Positions 45,616 to 55,029 of a stretch of 64,000 nt of DNA are shown piece after piece. The translations under genes were made by a program, and so were the position numbers. Where the stretch lies: the NCBI GenBank assembly GCA_963798775.1, contig CAWCUK010000004.1, positions 806,001-870,000 on the forward strand. The letters run 5' to 3'. The notes under the pieces were generated by a model, which did no database searches, was not told the origin of the DNA, and was given only the letters and a program-made list of their open reading frames with translations. Every line of letters starts with the position of its first letter. Within the stretch, counting starts at the first letter, position 1. This DNA comes from CAWCUK01 sp963798775. GTDB taxonomy: Bacteria; Bacteroidota; Ignavibacteria; Ignavibacteriales; Ignavibacteriaceae.

Positions 45616-46362
45616 TTAATTTTTGTAATATTTATAAATATATTGAATTATACCGGCCTGTTTGCCGTCAGGATCATATTTATCTTCTTCAATTATATTT
45701 CCCGCGGAATCATAACGATAAACATATTTGTAAATTAAATCATCATTTTCATCGTAACTTGATGATTCTGTTTTTCGTCCTTCTTCATCAAATTCATTTT
45801 CAATTCTGTATTCCTCATCTCCGTTCGCGTCATACCATTTTTCTTCAACAAGATTTCCTTCATCGTCATATTCGTAAATGTAGTATTTCTCTAATTTTCC
45901 GTTTATGCTATATCGTGACGATTTTATTTTATTTCCGTATTCGTTGTATTCGTAAGTATATTTATTTTCAGCATTCATCTTAGCGTTATATTTTATTGTT
46001 TCGGTTCTTTGCCCATCCCTATTATATTTATATTTATAAATATCTTGAATATTCGATTTACGGTCGTAAATAATTGTCTCTGTTAAAAAACCATTTTTAT
46101 CATATTTCAAAGTTGATAATTTTTCCTGGTGAGTTAATTTTTTATTTTCATCAAAATCAAACGCAACTTTATCAATTACATTTATGTTTGATGATTTTAT
46201 AAGTTTTCGTTCTTCAAAATCTAATTTTTTAACTGAAGTGGTTTTAATTTCTTCTTTTTTTTCTTCCGTTTTATTTTTTTCTGCTTCTTTGCTTGATGAA
46301 CAACCGGAATATAAAAATGTTGAGATAATTAAAATAACAGACAATAAAATAATATTTTTCAC
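45616..46362 (-). CDS. Putative lipoprotein with YD-type repeats
   Basis: A 248-residue protein with a lipobox at LYSGC (Cys21), a lysine/glutamate-rich linker, then tandem repeats of the type EYNEYGNKIKSSRY, YEYDDEGNLVEEKWYD, YRYDSAGNIIEEDKYD. These are YD/RHS-like repeats forming beta strands, each about 30 residues. It is probably anchored in the outer membrane or periplasm. Function unknown. RHS-type toxin parts are absent, so it is not a polymorphic toxin. Confidence 0.75.
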   Translation of the reverse strand: MKNIILLSVILIISTFLYSGCSSSKEAEKNKTEEKKEEIKTTSVKKLDFEERKLIKSSNINVIDKVAFDFDENKKLTHQEKLSTLKYDKNGFLTETIIYDRKSNIQDIYKYKYNRDGQRTETIKYNAKMNAENKYTYEYNEYGNKIKSSRYSINGKLEKYYIYEYDDEGNLVEEKWYDANGDEEYRIENEFDEEGRKTESSSYDENDDLIYKYVYRYDSAGNIIEEDKYDPDGKQAGIIQYIYKYYKN

Positions 46363-46462
46363 TCAAAGCTCTCCGCGTGATTATGAGAAACCTCAATAAT
46401 ATCAGCCTTAATAAACTAATAAAGTATAATAATTTGTTTTGTGATTTTTTTAGATTTTGAAT

Positions 46463-46969
46463 TTATGGATTCAAAATTTCATGGTAAGCATTAATAAGTT
46501 TTTCTTTTGTATCCATAAGATCTTGTGAAATAACTTTTACTTCACCTAATACGGGCATAAAATTTGTATCTCCGTTCCATCTAGGAACAATATGAAAATG
46601 AATATGCTCATGAATTCCGGCGCCGCTTACTTTTCCTATATTAGCGCCTATGTTAAAACCTTCCGGATTATATACTATTTTTAATGCTTTACATGCATTT
46701 TGCAGTTTTAGCATTACTTCTTCATTTTCTTCTTTATTTAATGATAAAAAATCACTTGTATGTCTGTAAGGAACAATCATTAAATGCCCGTTATTATAGG
46801 GATAAAGATTTAAAACAGTAAAAGTTAAATCTCCTTTATCGATTAATAAATTTTTATTATCGTCAACTTCTTTATTTATCATTTCACAAAAAACACAACC
46901 ATCTTGTTTATCGGTTTTCTTGAATGAATCTATATACTGCGAGCGCCAAGGCGACCAAAGTTTTTCCAT
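46463..46969 (-). CDS. HIT family hydrolase
   Basis: A 168-residue protein of the histidine-triad family. The HIT motif is HEHIHFHIVPRW near residue 119, preceded by MIVPYRHTSDF. The opening MEKLWSPWRSQYI and CVFCEM (zinc-binding cysteine pair) match the AP4A phosphorylase-like HIT group. It should hydrolyse or phosphorolyse dinucleotide polyphosphates or other AMP esters. It is downstream of a terminator that separates it from the EF-G-like gene. Confidence 0.88.
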   Translation of the reverse strand: MEKLWSPWRSQYIDSFKKTDKQDGCVFCEMINKEVDDNKNLLIDKGDLTFTVLNLYPYNNGHLMIVPYRHTSDFLSLNKEENEEVMLKLQNACKALKIVYNPEGFNIGANIGKVSGAGIHEHIHFHIVPRWNGDTNFMPVLGEVKVISQDLMDTKEKLINAYHEILNP

Positions 46970-46989
46970 ATCTCCTCAATTATTAAAAA

Positions 46990-47008
46990 GGCGGAATTTT
47001 CATCCGCC
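46990..47008 (-). terminator. Terminator of the EF-G-like gene
   Basis: On the minus strand GGCGGA and TCCGCC pair across a 7-nt loop, followed by TTTTT. It is located between the EF-G-like stop codon (47036) and the HIT gene start, so it terminates the EF-G-like gene. Confidence 0.8.
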
Positions 47009-47035
47009 CAAATATAAGTACTATTTTAGTTAGAA

Positions 47036-49129
47036 TTAATGCCCTTCTTCCCTTGCCTTCTGGTATTCGGCTATTATTTTTTGTTCAACTTCTTTAGGAA
47101 CCTCTTCATAAGTAGAAAATCTTCTTTTATGAGCTCCGCGCCCGGAAGTTAAACTTCTTAAGTGAGAAGAATATTTATATAATTCAGCTAAAGGAACCAT
47201 GGCTTTAATTATCTGAAAATGTCCGTCGGAATCCATTCCGCTTATTCTGCCTCTGCGGCTTGAAATATCACCCATTACATCGCCCATATATTCTTCCGGT
47301 ACTGTTACCTCTATTTCATATATCGGCTCTAATAAACATGGCTGAGCTGATGAAACTCCTTTTCTGAAACATTGAGAAGCAGCTATTTTAAAAGACATTT
47401 CATCCGAATCTACAGGATGAAAAGTACCGTCAAAAAGCGTTACTTTTACATCAACAACCTGATTGCCGGAAATAACACCTTTCTGCATTGTGTCTACAAT
47501 TCCTTTTTCGATTGCCGGAACAAAACGTCCCGGAACAACACCACCTACAATCGCGTTAACAAATTCAAAACCTTGTCCTCGTTGCAGCGGCTCAATCTTG
47601 AAGTGCACATGTCCGTATTGTCCTCTTCCGCCGGATTGTTTCTTATGCTTGTATTCGGCGTCCTCTATTCTGCCCTTTATAGCTTCCCTATACGGAACTT
47701 TCGGTTCAACAAGATCAACTTCAACATTATATCTTTCTTTAAGTCTCTTTACGGCTAATGATAATTGAAGTTCTCCTTGACCGGAAATGATTGTTTGAGA
47801 AAGCTCAGGATCAAATTTTACATTAAAAGAAGGATCTTCTTCATGGAGAGTATGGAGCCCGGAAGCTATTTTATCTTCATCTCCTTTTGATTTAGGAATA
47901 ATCGCGGACCGAATAACCGCTTCAGGAAATTCTATAGGTTTTAATGTTACGGCTAAATTTTTTGAGGCAAGAGTATTATTCGTGTGTGTATCTTTTAGTT
48001 TTACAACAGCGCCTAAATCGCCGGCAGATACTTTTGCGACTTCTTGCCTGTTATGGCCATTTAAAATAGAAAGCTGACTAAGCCGCTCGGTTTTGCTGTT
48101 ATTCTCGTTTATTAAATCGAGCCCGGCCTGAACAGAACCGGAATAAACCTTAAAGAATGAAAGTTCACCCACGTGCTGTTCTGAAACAGTTTTAAAAATA
48201 AATATTACAGGTTCTCCGTCCGGATCGGGTTTTATTAAAACTTTATTATCCGAATCTTTCATTGTCGCTTCTTCACCGCCTCTATCAACAGGTGATGGAA
48301 AATAATTTGCTGAAAAATCTAAGAAATTATTTATGCCAACAGCTTTTGTGGAGGAAAAAGCAAAGACAGGTGTAATATTTTGTTTTAATAAGGCATTCTT
48401 TAAACCCTTTAATAAATCTTCTTCTGAAAGAGCGCCTTCATCAAAATATTTATTCATTAATTCTTCAGATGTTTCGGCTATTTTTTCTATTAACTCGGTA
48501 CGGTAAGTTTCGGCCTGTTCCGCAGCCTCGGAAGGTATATCTATTTCTGTAACCGTTTTACTTCCCGGTTCACCGTATTGATATGCCTTCATTTTCAGTA
48601 CGTCAACAACGGTATTAAAATTAATCCCTTCATTTAAAGGGAAAGTAACTATTGTAGCGCCTTTTGTTAATCTTTCTTTTGCAATTTCAACAGTTTTGCT
48701 GAATTTTGAATGTTCACTGTCTACTTTATTTATAATTATAGCTGAAGGTAAATTTAGCTCGTTTACAAATCTGTTTACATTTTCTGAACCTACTTCTACA
48801 CCTTCAGCGGATTTTAAAACAAGAACCGCCGTATCGCTTACCCTTAACGCGGCTTTTATATCGCCGACAAAATCGGTGTAACCGGGTGTATCTAAAAAAT
48901 TAAGTTTAACATTTTTCCATTCGAAGTGAAGCAGTGAAGTTGAGATTGAGATTTGTTTTTCTATTTCGTTCGGTGAGTAATCTGAGATTGTGTTTCCTTC
49001 GGCAATTGTGCCAATACGATTTGTTTCGCCGGCAGTGTACAGAAAAATTTCGGACAGTGAGGTTTTGCCGCTACCTCCGTGCCCGATTAACGCAATATTG
49101 CGTATCGATCCTGCGTCATATTCTTTCAA
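47036..49129 (-). CDS. EF-G-like GTPase (EF-G2 type)
   Basis: The 697-residue protein has the size and domain order of EF-G. The P-loop is GHGGSGKTS rather than AHVDAGKTT of canonical EF-G, and the G3 motif is DTPGYTDF. The G4 motif is NKVD. Domains II to V follow (EGGEEAT to end; HVHFKIEPLQRGQG and VPGRFVPAIEKGI in domain IV). The altered P-loop and shorter insert indicate the EF-G2/FusA-like paralogue, as in Thermus, not the essential fusA. Its exact ribosomal role is unclear. A separate canonical fusA would be expected elsewhere. Confidence 0.85.
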   Translation of the reverse strand: MKEYDAGSIRNIALIGHGGSGKTSLSEIFLYTAGETNRIGTIAEGNTISDYSPNEIEKQISISTSLLHFEWKNVKLNFLDTPGYTDFVGDIKAALRVSDTAVLVLKSAEGVEVGSENVNRFVNELNLPSAIIINKVDSEHSKFSKTVEIAKERLTKGATIVTFPLNEGINFNTVVDVLKMKAYQYGEPGSKTVTEIDIPSEAAEQAETYRTELIEKIAETSEELMNKYFDEGALSEEDLLKGLKNALLKQNITPVFAFSSTKAVGINNFLDFSANYFPSPVDRGGEEATMKDSDNKVLIKPDPDGEPVIFIFKTVSEQHVGELSFFKVYSGSVQAGLDLINENNSKTERLSQLSILNGHNRQEVAKVSAGDLGAVVKLKDTHTNNTLASKNLAVTLKPIEFPEAVIRSAIIPKSKGDEDKIASGLHTLHEEDPSFNVKFDPELSQTIISGQGELQLSLAVKRLKERYNVEVDLVEPKVPYREAIKGRIEDAEYKHKKQSGGRGQYGHVHFKIEPLQRGQGFEFVNAIVGGVVPGRFVPAIEKGIVDTMQKGVISGNQVVDVKVTLFDGTFHPVDSDEMSFKIAASQCFRKGVSSAQPCLLEPIYEIEVTVPEEYMGDVMGDISSRRGRISGMDSDGHFQIIKAMVPLAELYKYSSHLRSLTSGRGAHKRRFSTYEEVPKEVEQKIIAEYQKAREEGH

Positions 49130-49177
49130 GGGATTTCCTCCTTAAGTTCAAGGTGAGACTTAGAATATTTTGATTAT

Positions 49178-49564
49178 TTATGTTTTTTTGTAGGTCTTCC
49201 AAAAAGCATTAACTCCATGCGAAATAGCGGAGAGGTTTTTTATTAAGCCTAAAACCGGCTCTTCCAAACCTCTCCTTACTTTTTCTTCAAAGGCAAGTAT
49301 AGTTTCTACTCTATCCTTTACTTCTGAAATTACAGTTTTTACTATATTAACCTGCCCCTTTGCTTCCTCTGAAAGGAAGTTAAGCTTTTCGCTTAAATTT
49401 GTGGTAGAGGTAATTAAAGGTTTTATTTGTGCGGTTAATTCATTAAGATCAGATTTGATCTCCTGAATAGATTTTGTTACATTTTTTAGATATACAATTA
49501 AATATATACATAACGCTGAAGCCGCTAAAAGAGCAATAATTATAAAAATATCAACTGTATTCAT
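49178..49564 (-). CDS. DUF948 family protein
   Basis: A 128-residue protein with one N-terminal membrane helix (residues 5-27) and a long heptad-patterned coiled coil (NVTKSIQEIKSDLNELTAQI). This is typical of DUF948. It is co-directional with the YtxH gene upstream (43 nt) and the EF-G-like gene downstream (48 nt). Probably a structural or stress-related membrane protein; function unknown. Confidence 0.78.
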   Translation of the reverse strand: MNTVDIFIIIALLAASALCIYLIVYLKNVTKSIQEIKSDLNELTAQIKPLITSTTNLSEKLNFLSEEAKGQVNIVKTVISEVKDRVETILAFEEKVRRGLEEPVLGLIKNLSAISHGVNAFWKTYKKT

Positions 49565-49606
49565 TTAACCACTTTATCTTTAATTTAATTTATCATCGCT
49601 GGTTAA

Positions 49607-50023
49607 TTATTCGTTCTTAGTCTCTTTATAAGCATCTACACCGGCTTTAACAGCCGATTTTAATTTACTCGTTTCATTCTCAAATGAATCTTTACCCTTA
49701 TCTACGGCAGAATTTGCCTTTGCTTTTGCTTCATTAAACATTTTTTCGGCGTCTTTTAATAACACGTCCGCCCTATTTTTTGCGTCGTTTATTAATTTTT
49801 CTGATCTTTTTTTGCCGTCATTAATTACTTCTTTCGCTTTATCTTTAGCGTCCGCTATATAACGATCCGCGTCATCTAAATAATCATCCGCTCTAGATCT
49901 TAGATCTTCTCTAAATTCTCTTCCGCTTTTAGGCGCGTATAATAAGGCAAATGCAGCTCCTATTGCACCGCCTGCTAAAAATCCTACTAATAAACCTTTA
50001 CTTATATTATTTTCGCTAGCCAT
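49607..50023 (-). CDS. YtxH domain protein
   Basis: The 138-residue protein has an N-terminal glycine-rich helix (LLVGFLAGGAIGAAFALLYAP), followed by KSGREFREDLR, a YtxH signature. The rest is a long amphipathic charged helix with repeated lysine-aspartate-alanine heptads. YtxH proteins are often general-stress proteins. It lies next to DUF948 and likely shares a transcript from the sigma-70-like promoter at 50059. Confidence 0.82.
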   Translation of the reverse strand: MASENNISKGLLVGFLAGGAIGAAFALLYAPKSGREFREDLRSRADDYLDDADRYIADAKDKAKEVINDGKKRSEKLINDAKNRADVLLKDAEKMFNEAKAKANSAVDKGKDSFENETSKLKSAVKAGVDAYKETKNE

Positions 50024-50058
50024 ATTTAACTCCTTTTTCTAAATAATAAGACATTTAG

Positions 50059-50087
50059 AATATAACAAGCACCCCCTTGAAAATCAA
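50059..50087 (-). promoter_or_regulatory. Sigma-70-like promoter of ytxH
   Basis: On the minus strand, TTGATT (plus 50082-50087) and TATATT (plus 50059-50064) are 17 nt apart, close to the E. coli TTGACA-N17-TATAAT consensus. The ytxH ATG is about 36 nt below. This differs from the TTG-N20-TAnnTTTG type seen elsewhere, so it may be used by a different sigma factor. Confidence 0.4.
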
Positions 50088-50290
50088 GGAAAGTGTGGTT
50101 GATAGGGATCATGGAAAACATTTTTTTGTATGGATTTAGCATTAGTCCCCTGTTGTTTTGCTAATAATTGTTAGCTTATAAATGAAGCTGCTTTATCTTT
50201 AGAAATAAAAACATTCGGATATTTTTCTTTAGTTTCAAAAATAAAAAGAATTCTTTTTATAGTATACAAAATTTTTATAAATCACAATAC

Positions 50291-51250
50291 TTAATTCGGA
50301 ACAGTTTCCACCGAGATTTTTCCGAATCTATTTTGATAAAATGCGACGGCTATTATTCCTACAAGAACAGCAAACCATAATGTTACTATTCTAATTATAA
50401 ATGTTGAAGCTACGGCTAGATCTTTGGAATAGCCGTTCTTTATAATCATAAAAGTTAAAGATCCTTCGGTTACACCCAAACCGCCTGGCAGCATTGATAT
50501 AGCGCCTACAATAGTTGCGAACGCATAACTGAACGCGGCCCACAGATAGCTGACATCAATTCCAAAATTAACTAGAATTATATAATATCCCAAGCATTCA
50601 AGTCCCCAGGAAATTAAACTTAACAAAGTCATATAAAATAAAGGCACCGGCCGCAGCATAATATAGGAACTTTCATATGCCTGGTGAATTGTGGAAAGAT
50701 GTTTTTTCAAAAAATTAACTTTTTCTAGTTTTGTAATTATTTTTAAGGCAAATTTTCTTTTGCTCATAATAATTATTAAAAGAAAAAAGAATATTGAAAC
50801 ACCTATTACTATTGTTCTTCCGTAGTTAAACAGATACGCGCCTATCAATGCAATAATCATTAGGGAAACGAAATCTGTTATTCTTTCCATTAAAATAATC
50901 GGCGCGGTTTTACTTACAGGAGTGTTATTTATTTCTTTTACAAGATACGCTTTTAATAATTCTCCTACTTTCCCGGGTGTTATGCTCATAATTAAACCAG
51001 TCATAAAGATTGAGAATGAATCAATCTTTTTTATTTTAGCGCCGATTAAATTTAGATAATAATCCCATTTTAAAAATCTTGAAAAGAAGTTGGAGAAAGA
51101 AAGAAAAAGTAGAAGCGGAAGCAGAAGCCAATTGAATTTCTCAAACGCTGATAGCACTTCCGTAAAATTACCGTAAAATGAAAAAGCTAAATATATTAAT
51201 CCGGCTGACGCTAATGATAATAATATTTTTTTTTTAAGCTTTTTAAGCAA
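50291..51250 (-). CDS. Flippase-like membrane protein (UPF0104/LPG synthase TM domain)
   Basis: The 319-residue protein has about eight membrane helices and family motifs ITPGKVGELLKAYLVKEI (about 92) and SMLPGGLGVTEGSLTFM (about 255). These match the lysylphosphatidylglycerol-synthetase transmembrane/UPF0104 family, without the cytoplasmic aminoacyltransferase domain. Such proteins are thought to flip or modify lipids. It is the last gene after spoIID-like and maf, with 1-nt separation from maf. Substrate unknown. Confidence 0.82.
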   Translation of the reverse strand: MLKKLKKKILLSLASAGLIYLAFSFYGNFTEVLSAFEKFNWLLLPLLLFLSFSNFFSRFLKWDYYLNLIGAKIKKIDSFSIFMTGLIMSITPGKVGELLKAYLVKEINNTPVSKTAPIILMERITDFVSLMIIALIGAYLFNYGRTIVIGVSIFFFLLIIIMSKRKFALKIITKLEKVNFLKKHLSTIHQAYESSYIMLRPVPLFYMTLLSLISWGLECLGYYIILVNFGIDVSYLWAAFSYAFATIVGAISMLPGGLGVTEGSLTFMIIKNGYSKDLAVASTFIIRIVTLWFAVLVGIIAVAFYQNRFGKISVETVPN

Positions 51251-51251
51251 T

Positions 51252-51830
51252 TTAGACTACCTTCAGAAGAGATTGATATACTTTTGTTAGCGGAAGTCCA
51301 ACCACATTATAATAATCTCCTTTTATACCGCTCACAAATACGGCGCCAAAATCATCTTGTATTCCATAAGCGCCTGCTTTATCCATAGGACTGCCGGAAT
51401 TAATATAATCTAATATTTCCCGTTTATCTAATTTCCTGAAAGTTACCGAAGTTTTTTCATAATCAGTAATAACTTGTTTAGTTTCAGAATTATATATTGT
51501 AAAACCTGTATATACTAAATGAGTTTTTCCGCTAAGTTTTTTTAATATTTTTTCCGCGTCTTTTTCATCTCTGGGTTTACCTACTACATGCCCGTCAATT
51601 ACAACAATTGTATCAGCCGTTATAATTATTCCGTCTTTAACTTTTTGTTTGGCGCCTTCCAGTTTTTCTTTAGAAAGACGTTTTACTATTGATGCCGGTT
51701 TTTCATTATCTCTTACTTGTTCGTCAACATCTACATGTAAGGTTTTAAATTTTAAATTTATTTGCTCTAAAAGTTTTCTTCTTCTCGGTGATTTTGATGC
51801 TAGTATTATCGGCAGTTTAGTCTCTATCAT
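51252..51830 (-). CDS. maf: Maf family nucleoside triphosphate pyrophosphatase
   Basis: A 192-residue protein with the Maf signature ILASKSPRRRKLLEQ, ADTIVVIDGHVVGKP and GAYGIQDDFGAVFVSGIKGDYYNVVGLPL. It hydrolyses dTTP and UTP or related modified nucleotides to the monophosphate, a housekeeping role in nucleotide-pool cleaning. Its start overlaps the end of the SpoIID-like gene by 14 nt, and it is 1 nt from the flippase-like gene. Confidence 0.93.
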   Translation of the reverse strand: MIETKLPIILASKSPRRRKLLEQINLKFKTLHVDVDEQVRDNEKPASIVKRLSKEKLEGAKQKVKDGIIITADTIVVIDGHVVGKPRDEKDAEKILKKLSGKTHLVYTGFTIYNSETKQVITDYEKTSVTFRKLDKREILDYINSGSPMDKAGAYGIQDDFGAVFVSGIKGDYYNVVGLPLTKVYQSLLKVV

Positions 51831-52443
51831 TGTACCTCATAATTTTGGTTCCCGGGAAATAATGGGATAATATATATTTATAATCATATCCTTTTTGTGA
51901 CATGCCTATTGATCCCCACTGACAAAGTCCTACTCCATGGCCGTTTCCTTTGCCTATTATATTAATTTCGGAATTATTAAAATAAATATTAAACAATGTA
52001 CTTCTTAATATCGATCTGTTATCGGCGGTTCTTATTATGCTTCGTATTTTGTTGCCGTATAATTTTACTGTTTCTCCGCCGGATAAATCTATTTCCAATT
52101 CATCTACTCTGCCTGAAGGAAAACGGTTATTGATTTTTATTTGAATAATTCTTTCCGCGGAATTTATATCATATCCTGATGTCTTTAATCTTTCCAAAAA
52201 AGTTTTGTCGGAATAAGTTTCTTCCCATTCAAAATTAGGCGCGATTGAACAAAATGGATCATTACCGTCTTTAATGCTTCTCAAGTAAGGTTCATCGTTA
52301 CTGCTAAAAACATTCAGAGCCTGCTTCTGTATAACCTCCGCAAGCCGCATGGTAAAAAGTTTTTGCGGGCATATTATTATATGAAAGTATTTTCCCTTCG
52401 GTTTCATCGACTGCTTGATTTGAAATAGTAGTCTCGGCTTCAA
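51817..52443 (-). CDS. SpoIID/LytB domain protein, C-terminal part
   Basis: This frame holds the second half of the SpoIID/LytB domain (NVFSSNDEPYLRSI, then GNGHGVGLCQWGSIGMSQKGYDYKYILSHYFPGTKI). The apparent start at 52443 is not genuine; coding enters near 52310-52320 from the overlapping frame. The GVGLCQWG and ILxHYFPG motifs are diagnostic. It ends 14 nt inside the Maf gene. Confidence 0.9.
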   Translation of the reverse strand: MKPRLLFQIKQSMKPKGKYFHIIICPQKLFTMRLAEVIQKQALNVFSSNDEPYLRSIKDGNDPFCSIAPNFEWEETYSDKTFLERLKTSGYDINSAERIIQIKINNRFPSGRVDELEIDLSGGETVKLYGNKIRSIIRTADNRSILRSTLFNIYFNNSEINIIGKGNGHGVGLCQWGSIGMSQKGYDYKYILSHYFPGTKIMRYNDRD

Positions 52444-53062
52444 CTCCTCCGTAAACCTGGTCTCTTACATCAGGATAAACATCAAATAAATTATTGCTTT
52501 CATTAATTTTCATAATAGCATAAGTACGCGCGCAAATTGCAAATGCTTTAAGAGCTTCGTAATTTTCTTCATCTTTACCAACGGGCATTTCTTTGGAAAT
52601 TACTCCTTTTAGATATTCCTGTAAGTCTAATGTATTAATAATTAAGATTTTATTCCGGACAGAAGTTAAATTTAATTTTCCCCTATATCTTTTTTGATGA
52701 TAAATAAATACGTGCCGGTTCTTTTCCGGGAATAATTCAATCTTCTTTAAAGAATAATTTTTCCCTTCGATCAAAGCGTCAATCTTATCACCATTTGGAA
52801 TAAATTTCACTTTATTGCCGGCCATTAAATTTTTTGTTATTCTTTCGTCTAAAACAAGATTGACCGGTTCTTCCGCGGTATATTCTACTGAAAAGTCCGA
52901 ATCGCCTAGAAATACATGTATTTTATTTAATGAATTTTGATTGTAAGAATTTTTGTGGATATTATCTACACGGCTGTCTTCACTTGTAAATTTTTTCGAA
53001 CCGGAACATCCCGCGAAATAAATAAGTGCCAATAATAAAAAGATATATTTCAACGATTTCAT
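52304..53062 (-). CDS. SpoIID/LytB domain lipoprotein, N-terminal part (frameshifted)
   Basis: It opens with a lipobox (FAGC, Cys19) and the SpoIID domain starts around residue 90 (RYRGKLNLTSVRNKILIINTLDLQEYLKGVISKEMP). It fails after CGGYTEAGSE. Either one extra G, giving EAALNVF, or two missing As, giving SENVFSS (like homologues with TE..ENVW), would restore the frame. The joined protein is about 415 residues. SpoIID is a peptidoglycan amidase/lytic factor of sporulation and division; a lipoprotein version in a Gram-negative suggests wall remodelling. It is the first gene of the maf-flippase row. Confidence 0.88.
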   Translation of the reverse strand: MKSLKYIFLLLALIYFAGCSGSKKFTSEDSRVDNIHKNSYNQNSLNKIHVFLGDSDFSVEYTAEEPVNLVLDERITKNLMAGNKVKFIPNGDKIDALIEGKNYSLKKIELFPEKNRHVFIYHQKRYRGKLNLTSVRNKILIINTLDLQEYLKGVISKEMPVGKDEENYEALKAFAICARTYAIMKINESNNLFDVYPDVRDQVYGGVEAETTISNQAVDETEGKILSYNNMPAKTFYHAACGGYTEAGSECF

Positions 53063-53156
53063 GAATGATAATGTTAACTTTGCTGAGGAATAAAATTAGG
53101 AATGGATTCTGTAAACGCGGGAGTATAATTAGAAGGAATAAAAATTAGCATAAAAA

Positions 53157-53576
53157 TTAACGGAACATTGCTTTTATACTTCCCCAAGTTTGTTTTACAC
53201 CGGAAACACCGTTCAGTGTAACGGTAACTTCATTAGAGGTTGTTACCTGCTGATTGTTATCTACAATTTTTAATTGGTAATTAAAAATCATATCCGCGGT
53301 TTTATAAATATCTTCATCAACTATTTGATAAAAGGATCCGCTGCCTTTAGGAACAACGGTTTTTATTTCTATGTATGAGCTTTGAGGAGTTTTTCTCATT
53401 ATAACAAACTTCTGTACATTTTCTTCTTTCCCGGTCTTCCACTCAAGAGTAACGCTGTCTCCCCTGCTGCTGGCCTGCAACGGCAAATCAAGATATGCCC
53501 CCGCAAATGCGGTTGTAAAGAATATGAACGCTAAAAATAATTTTGTATAAATTTTCATACTTAGAATATATTTCAC
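53157..53576 (-). CDS. Small secreted protein, fibronectin-like
   Basis: The 139-residue protein has a signal peptide (about residues 1-26; the Met at residue 7 may be the real start) and one beta-sandwich-like segment (DSVTLEWKTGKEENVQKFVIMRK, YQLKIVDNNQQVTTSNEVTVTL). The pattern resembles a single fibronectin type III domain, as is common in Ignavibacteria exported proteins. Function unknown. The end lacks a T9SS CTD. Confidence 0.65.
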   Translation of the reverse strand: MKYILSMKIYTKLFLAFIFFTTAFAGAYLDLPLQASSRGDSVTLEWKTGKEENVQKFVIMRKTPQSSYIEIKTVVPKGSGSFYQIVDEDIYKTADMIFNYQLKIVDNNQQVTTSNEVTVTLNGVSGVKQTWGSIKAMFR

Positions 53577-53673
53577 AAGATTAGAATTGTCAAGTATTTA
53601 TTTTCTTATCTCAGCATTAAAATAATAAATTTTTATAATAAAAACACCACCCTATGCTATACTTGAAGTCATA

Positions 53674-55029
53674 TTAGTTTACAACAGATGAGTCTTTCCA
53701 TTTTCCTTTTTTGAATTTAAAATAAATTACGGATGAATAAATAATTATGTAGCAAGGTAAAGCAACCCATGCCCACGTCAGGCCTAATGCCAGGTATACG
53801 CCTAAAAAATAAGCTAAAGGCACAAATATAACCAGAACAGAAATTACCTCGGCCGACATAACAAATAAAGTTTTACCCGCCGATTGTAGTCCGTTAGCAA
53901 GAACTACGCCTGTAGCATAAAATATTTGAGCAAATCCCGCTACTCGTAAAGCCGGAGTAGCGGTTGCTATTATTGATTGATCTGTAGTAATCATTAATAG
54001 AACAATCTGAGGGAAGGCTATAAAAATTACTCCCAATGTTAATGTATAATATGTGGCGATTTTCGCGGTTTCAAATCCATATATTTTTGCAAGATTAAAT
54101 TTATGAGAACCTAAATTATTTCCGACTAAAGTTTGTACCGCGATTCCGAATCCGAAACATGGCAGTAATGAAATAAATAATGTACTGATTATTGCCTGCG
54201 TGGCTGCCTGTTGTTCTGTTCCGATTAAACCGGTGATCGCGACAAACATTAAAAAACCTACTAAAATAAAAATATTCTGGAAAGATACCGGGAGAGATAT
54301 TTTGTATATGCTTTTTATAATGCTCCAATCAATTTTAAAGTTTTTGTGTAAGCGATATTTATTTCTGAAAGAAGGGAAAAAAGCAATACTAGTATAAAAA
54401 AATACATCAAAAGTTGTGGCTAAAGTAGAGGCTAATCCTGCTCCCGCTAATCCCATCCGAGGTGCCCCGAAATTTCCATAAATAAAAACAGTATTTAATG
54501 CGATATTAAGAAGATTAGTTATTACGCCCGAATACATAAAGATTTTTGTCTTACTTATACCGAAATAAAATCCTCTATAAGAAACAGAAATTAAAAAGAA
54601 TGGAATTCCCAGGAACCGGTAAAAGATATATTCACCGGCGTATTTTCCCACAGTCGGATCTGCGGCAAAGAAAGAACCGATATGGTGAGCCGCGAGTAAT
54701 GCAATTGAAGCCACTATACTTCCGATTACTATTCCTATTATTAAAGAATTGCTTAAAGTAACCGCGCACGCGTTATAATCTTTTTCTCCGTATTTTCTAG
54801 CCACTATTACATGAGTTCCGGTTGCCAGGCTGGAAAAAAAACTTATTAATGCCCAAGTAGCTAAAACACCCAAACCCATGGCGGCCAGTGCGTATTTAGC
54901 TTCTGCAAGTCTTCCTACCATCGCGGAATCTACCAATGAAACGATCATTTGTGTAGAAAGCCCGGCTATTGCTGGCAGCGCTAGATTTAGTATATTTTTA
55001 TAGTAACTGTTTACCGGAAGAATTTTCAT
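53674..55029 (-). CDS. MATE family efflux transporter
   Basis: The Met at 55029 is chosen (MKILPVNSYYKNILNLALPAIAGLS); the upstream 48 codons are hydrophobic but non-conserved. The protein of about 451 residues has 12 predicted helices and MATE features LVDSAMVGRLAEAKYALAAMG (N-half) and GFGIAVQTLVGNNLGSHK (C-half). It exports cationic drugs or metabolites using Na+ or H+. No regulator is near. Confidence 0.9.
   Translation of the reverse strand: MKILPVNSYYKNILNLALPAIAGLSTQMIVSLVDSAMVGRLAEAKYALAAMGLGVLATWALISFFSSLATGTHVIVARKYGEKDYNACAVTLSNSLIIGIVIGSIVASIALLAAHHIGSFFAADPTVGKYAGEYIFYRFLGIPFFLISVSYRGFYFGISKTKIFMYSGVITNLLNIALNTVFIYGNFGAPRMGLAGAGLASTLATTFDVFFYTSIAFFPSFRNKYRLHKNFKIDWSIIKSIYKISLPVSFQNIFILVGFLMFVAITGLIGTEQQAATQAIISTLFISLLPCFGFGIAVQTLVGNNLGSHKFNLAKIYGFETAKIATYYTLTLGVIFIAFPQIVLLMITTDQSIIATATPALRVAGFAQIFYATGVVLANGLQSAGKTLFVMSAEVISVLVIFVPLAYFLGVYLALGLTWAWVALPCYIIIYSSVIYFKFKKGKWKDSSVVN

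Noticed and set aside
45616..46362. Polymorphic toxin (RHS) gene
   Set aside because: Only short YD-type repeats in a small lipoprotein; no RHS core, toxin tail or immunity gene.
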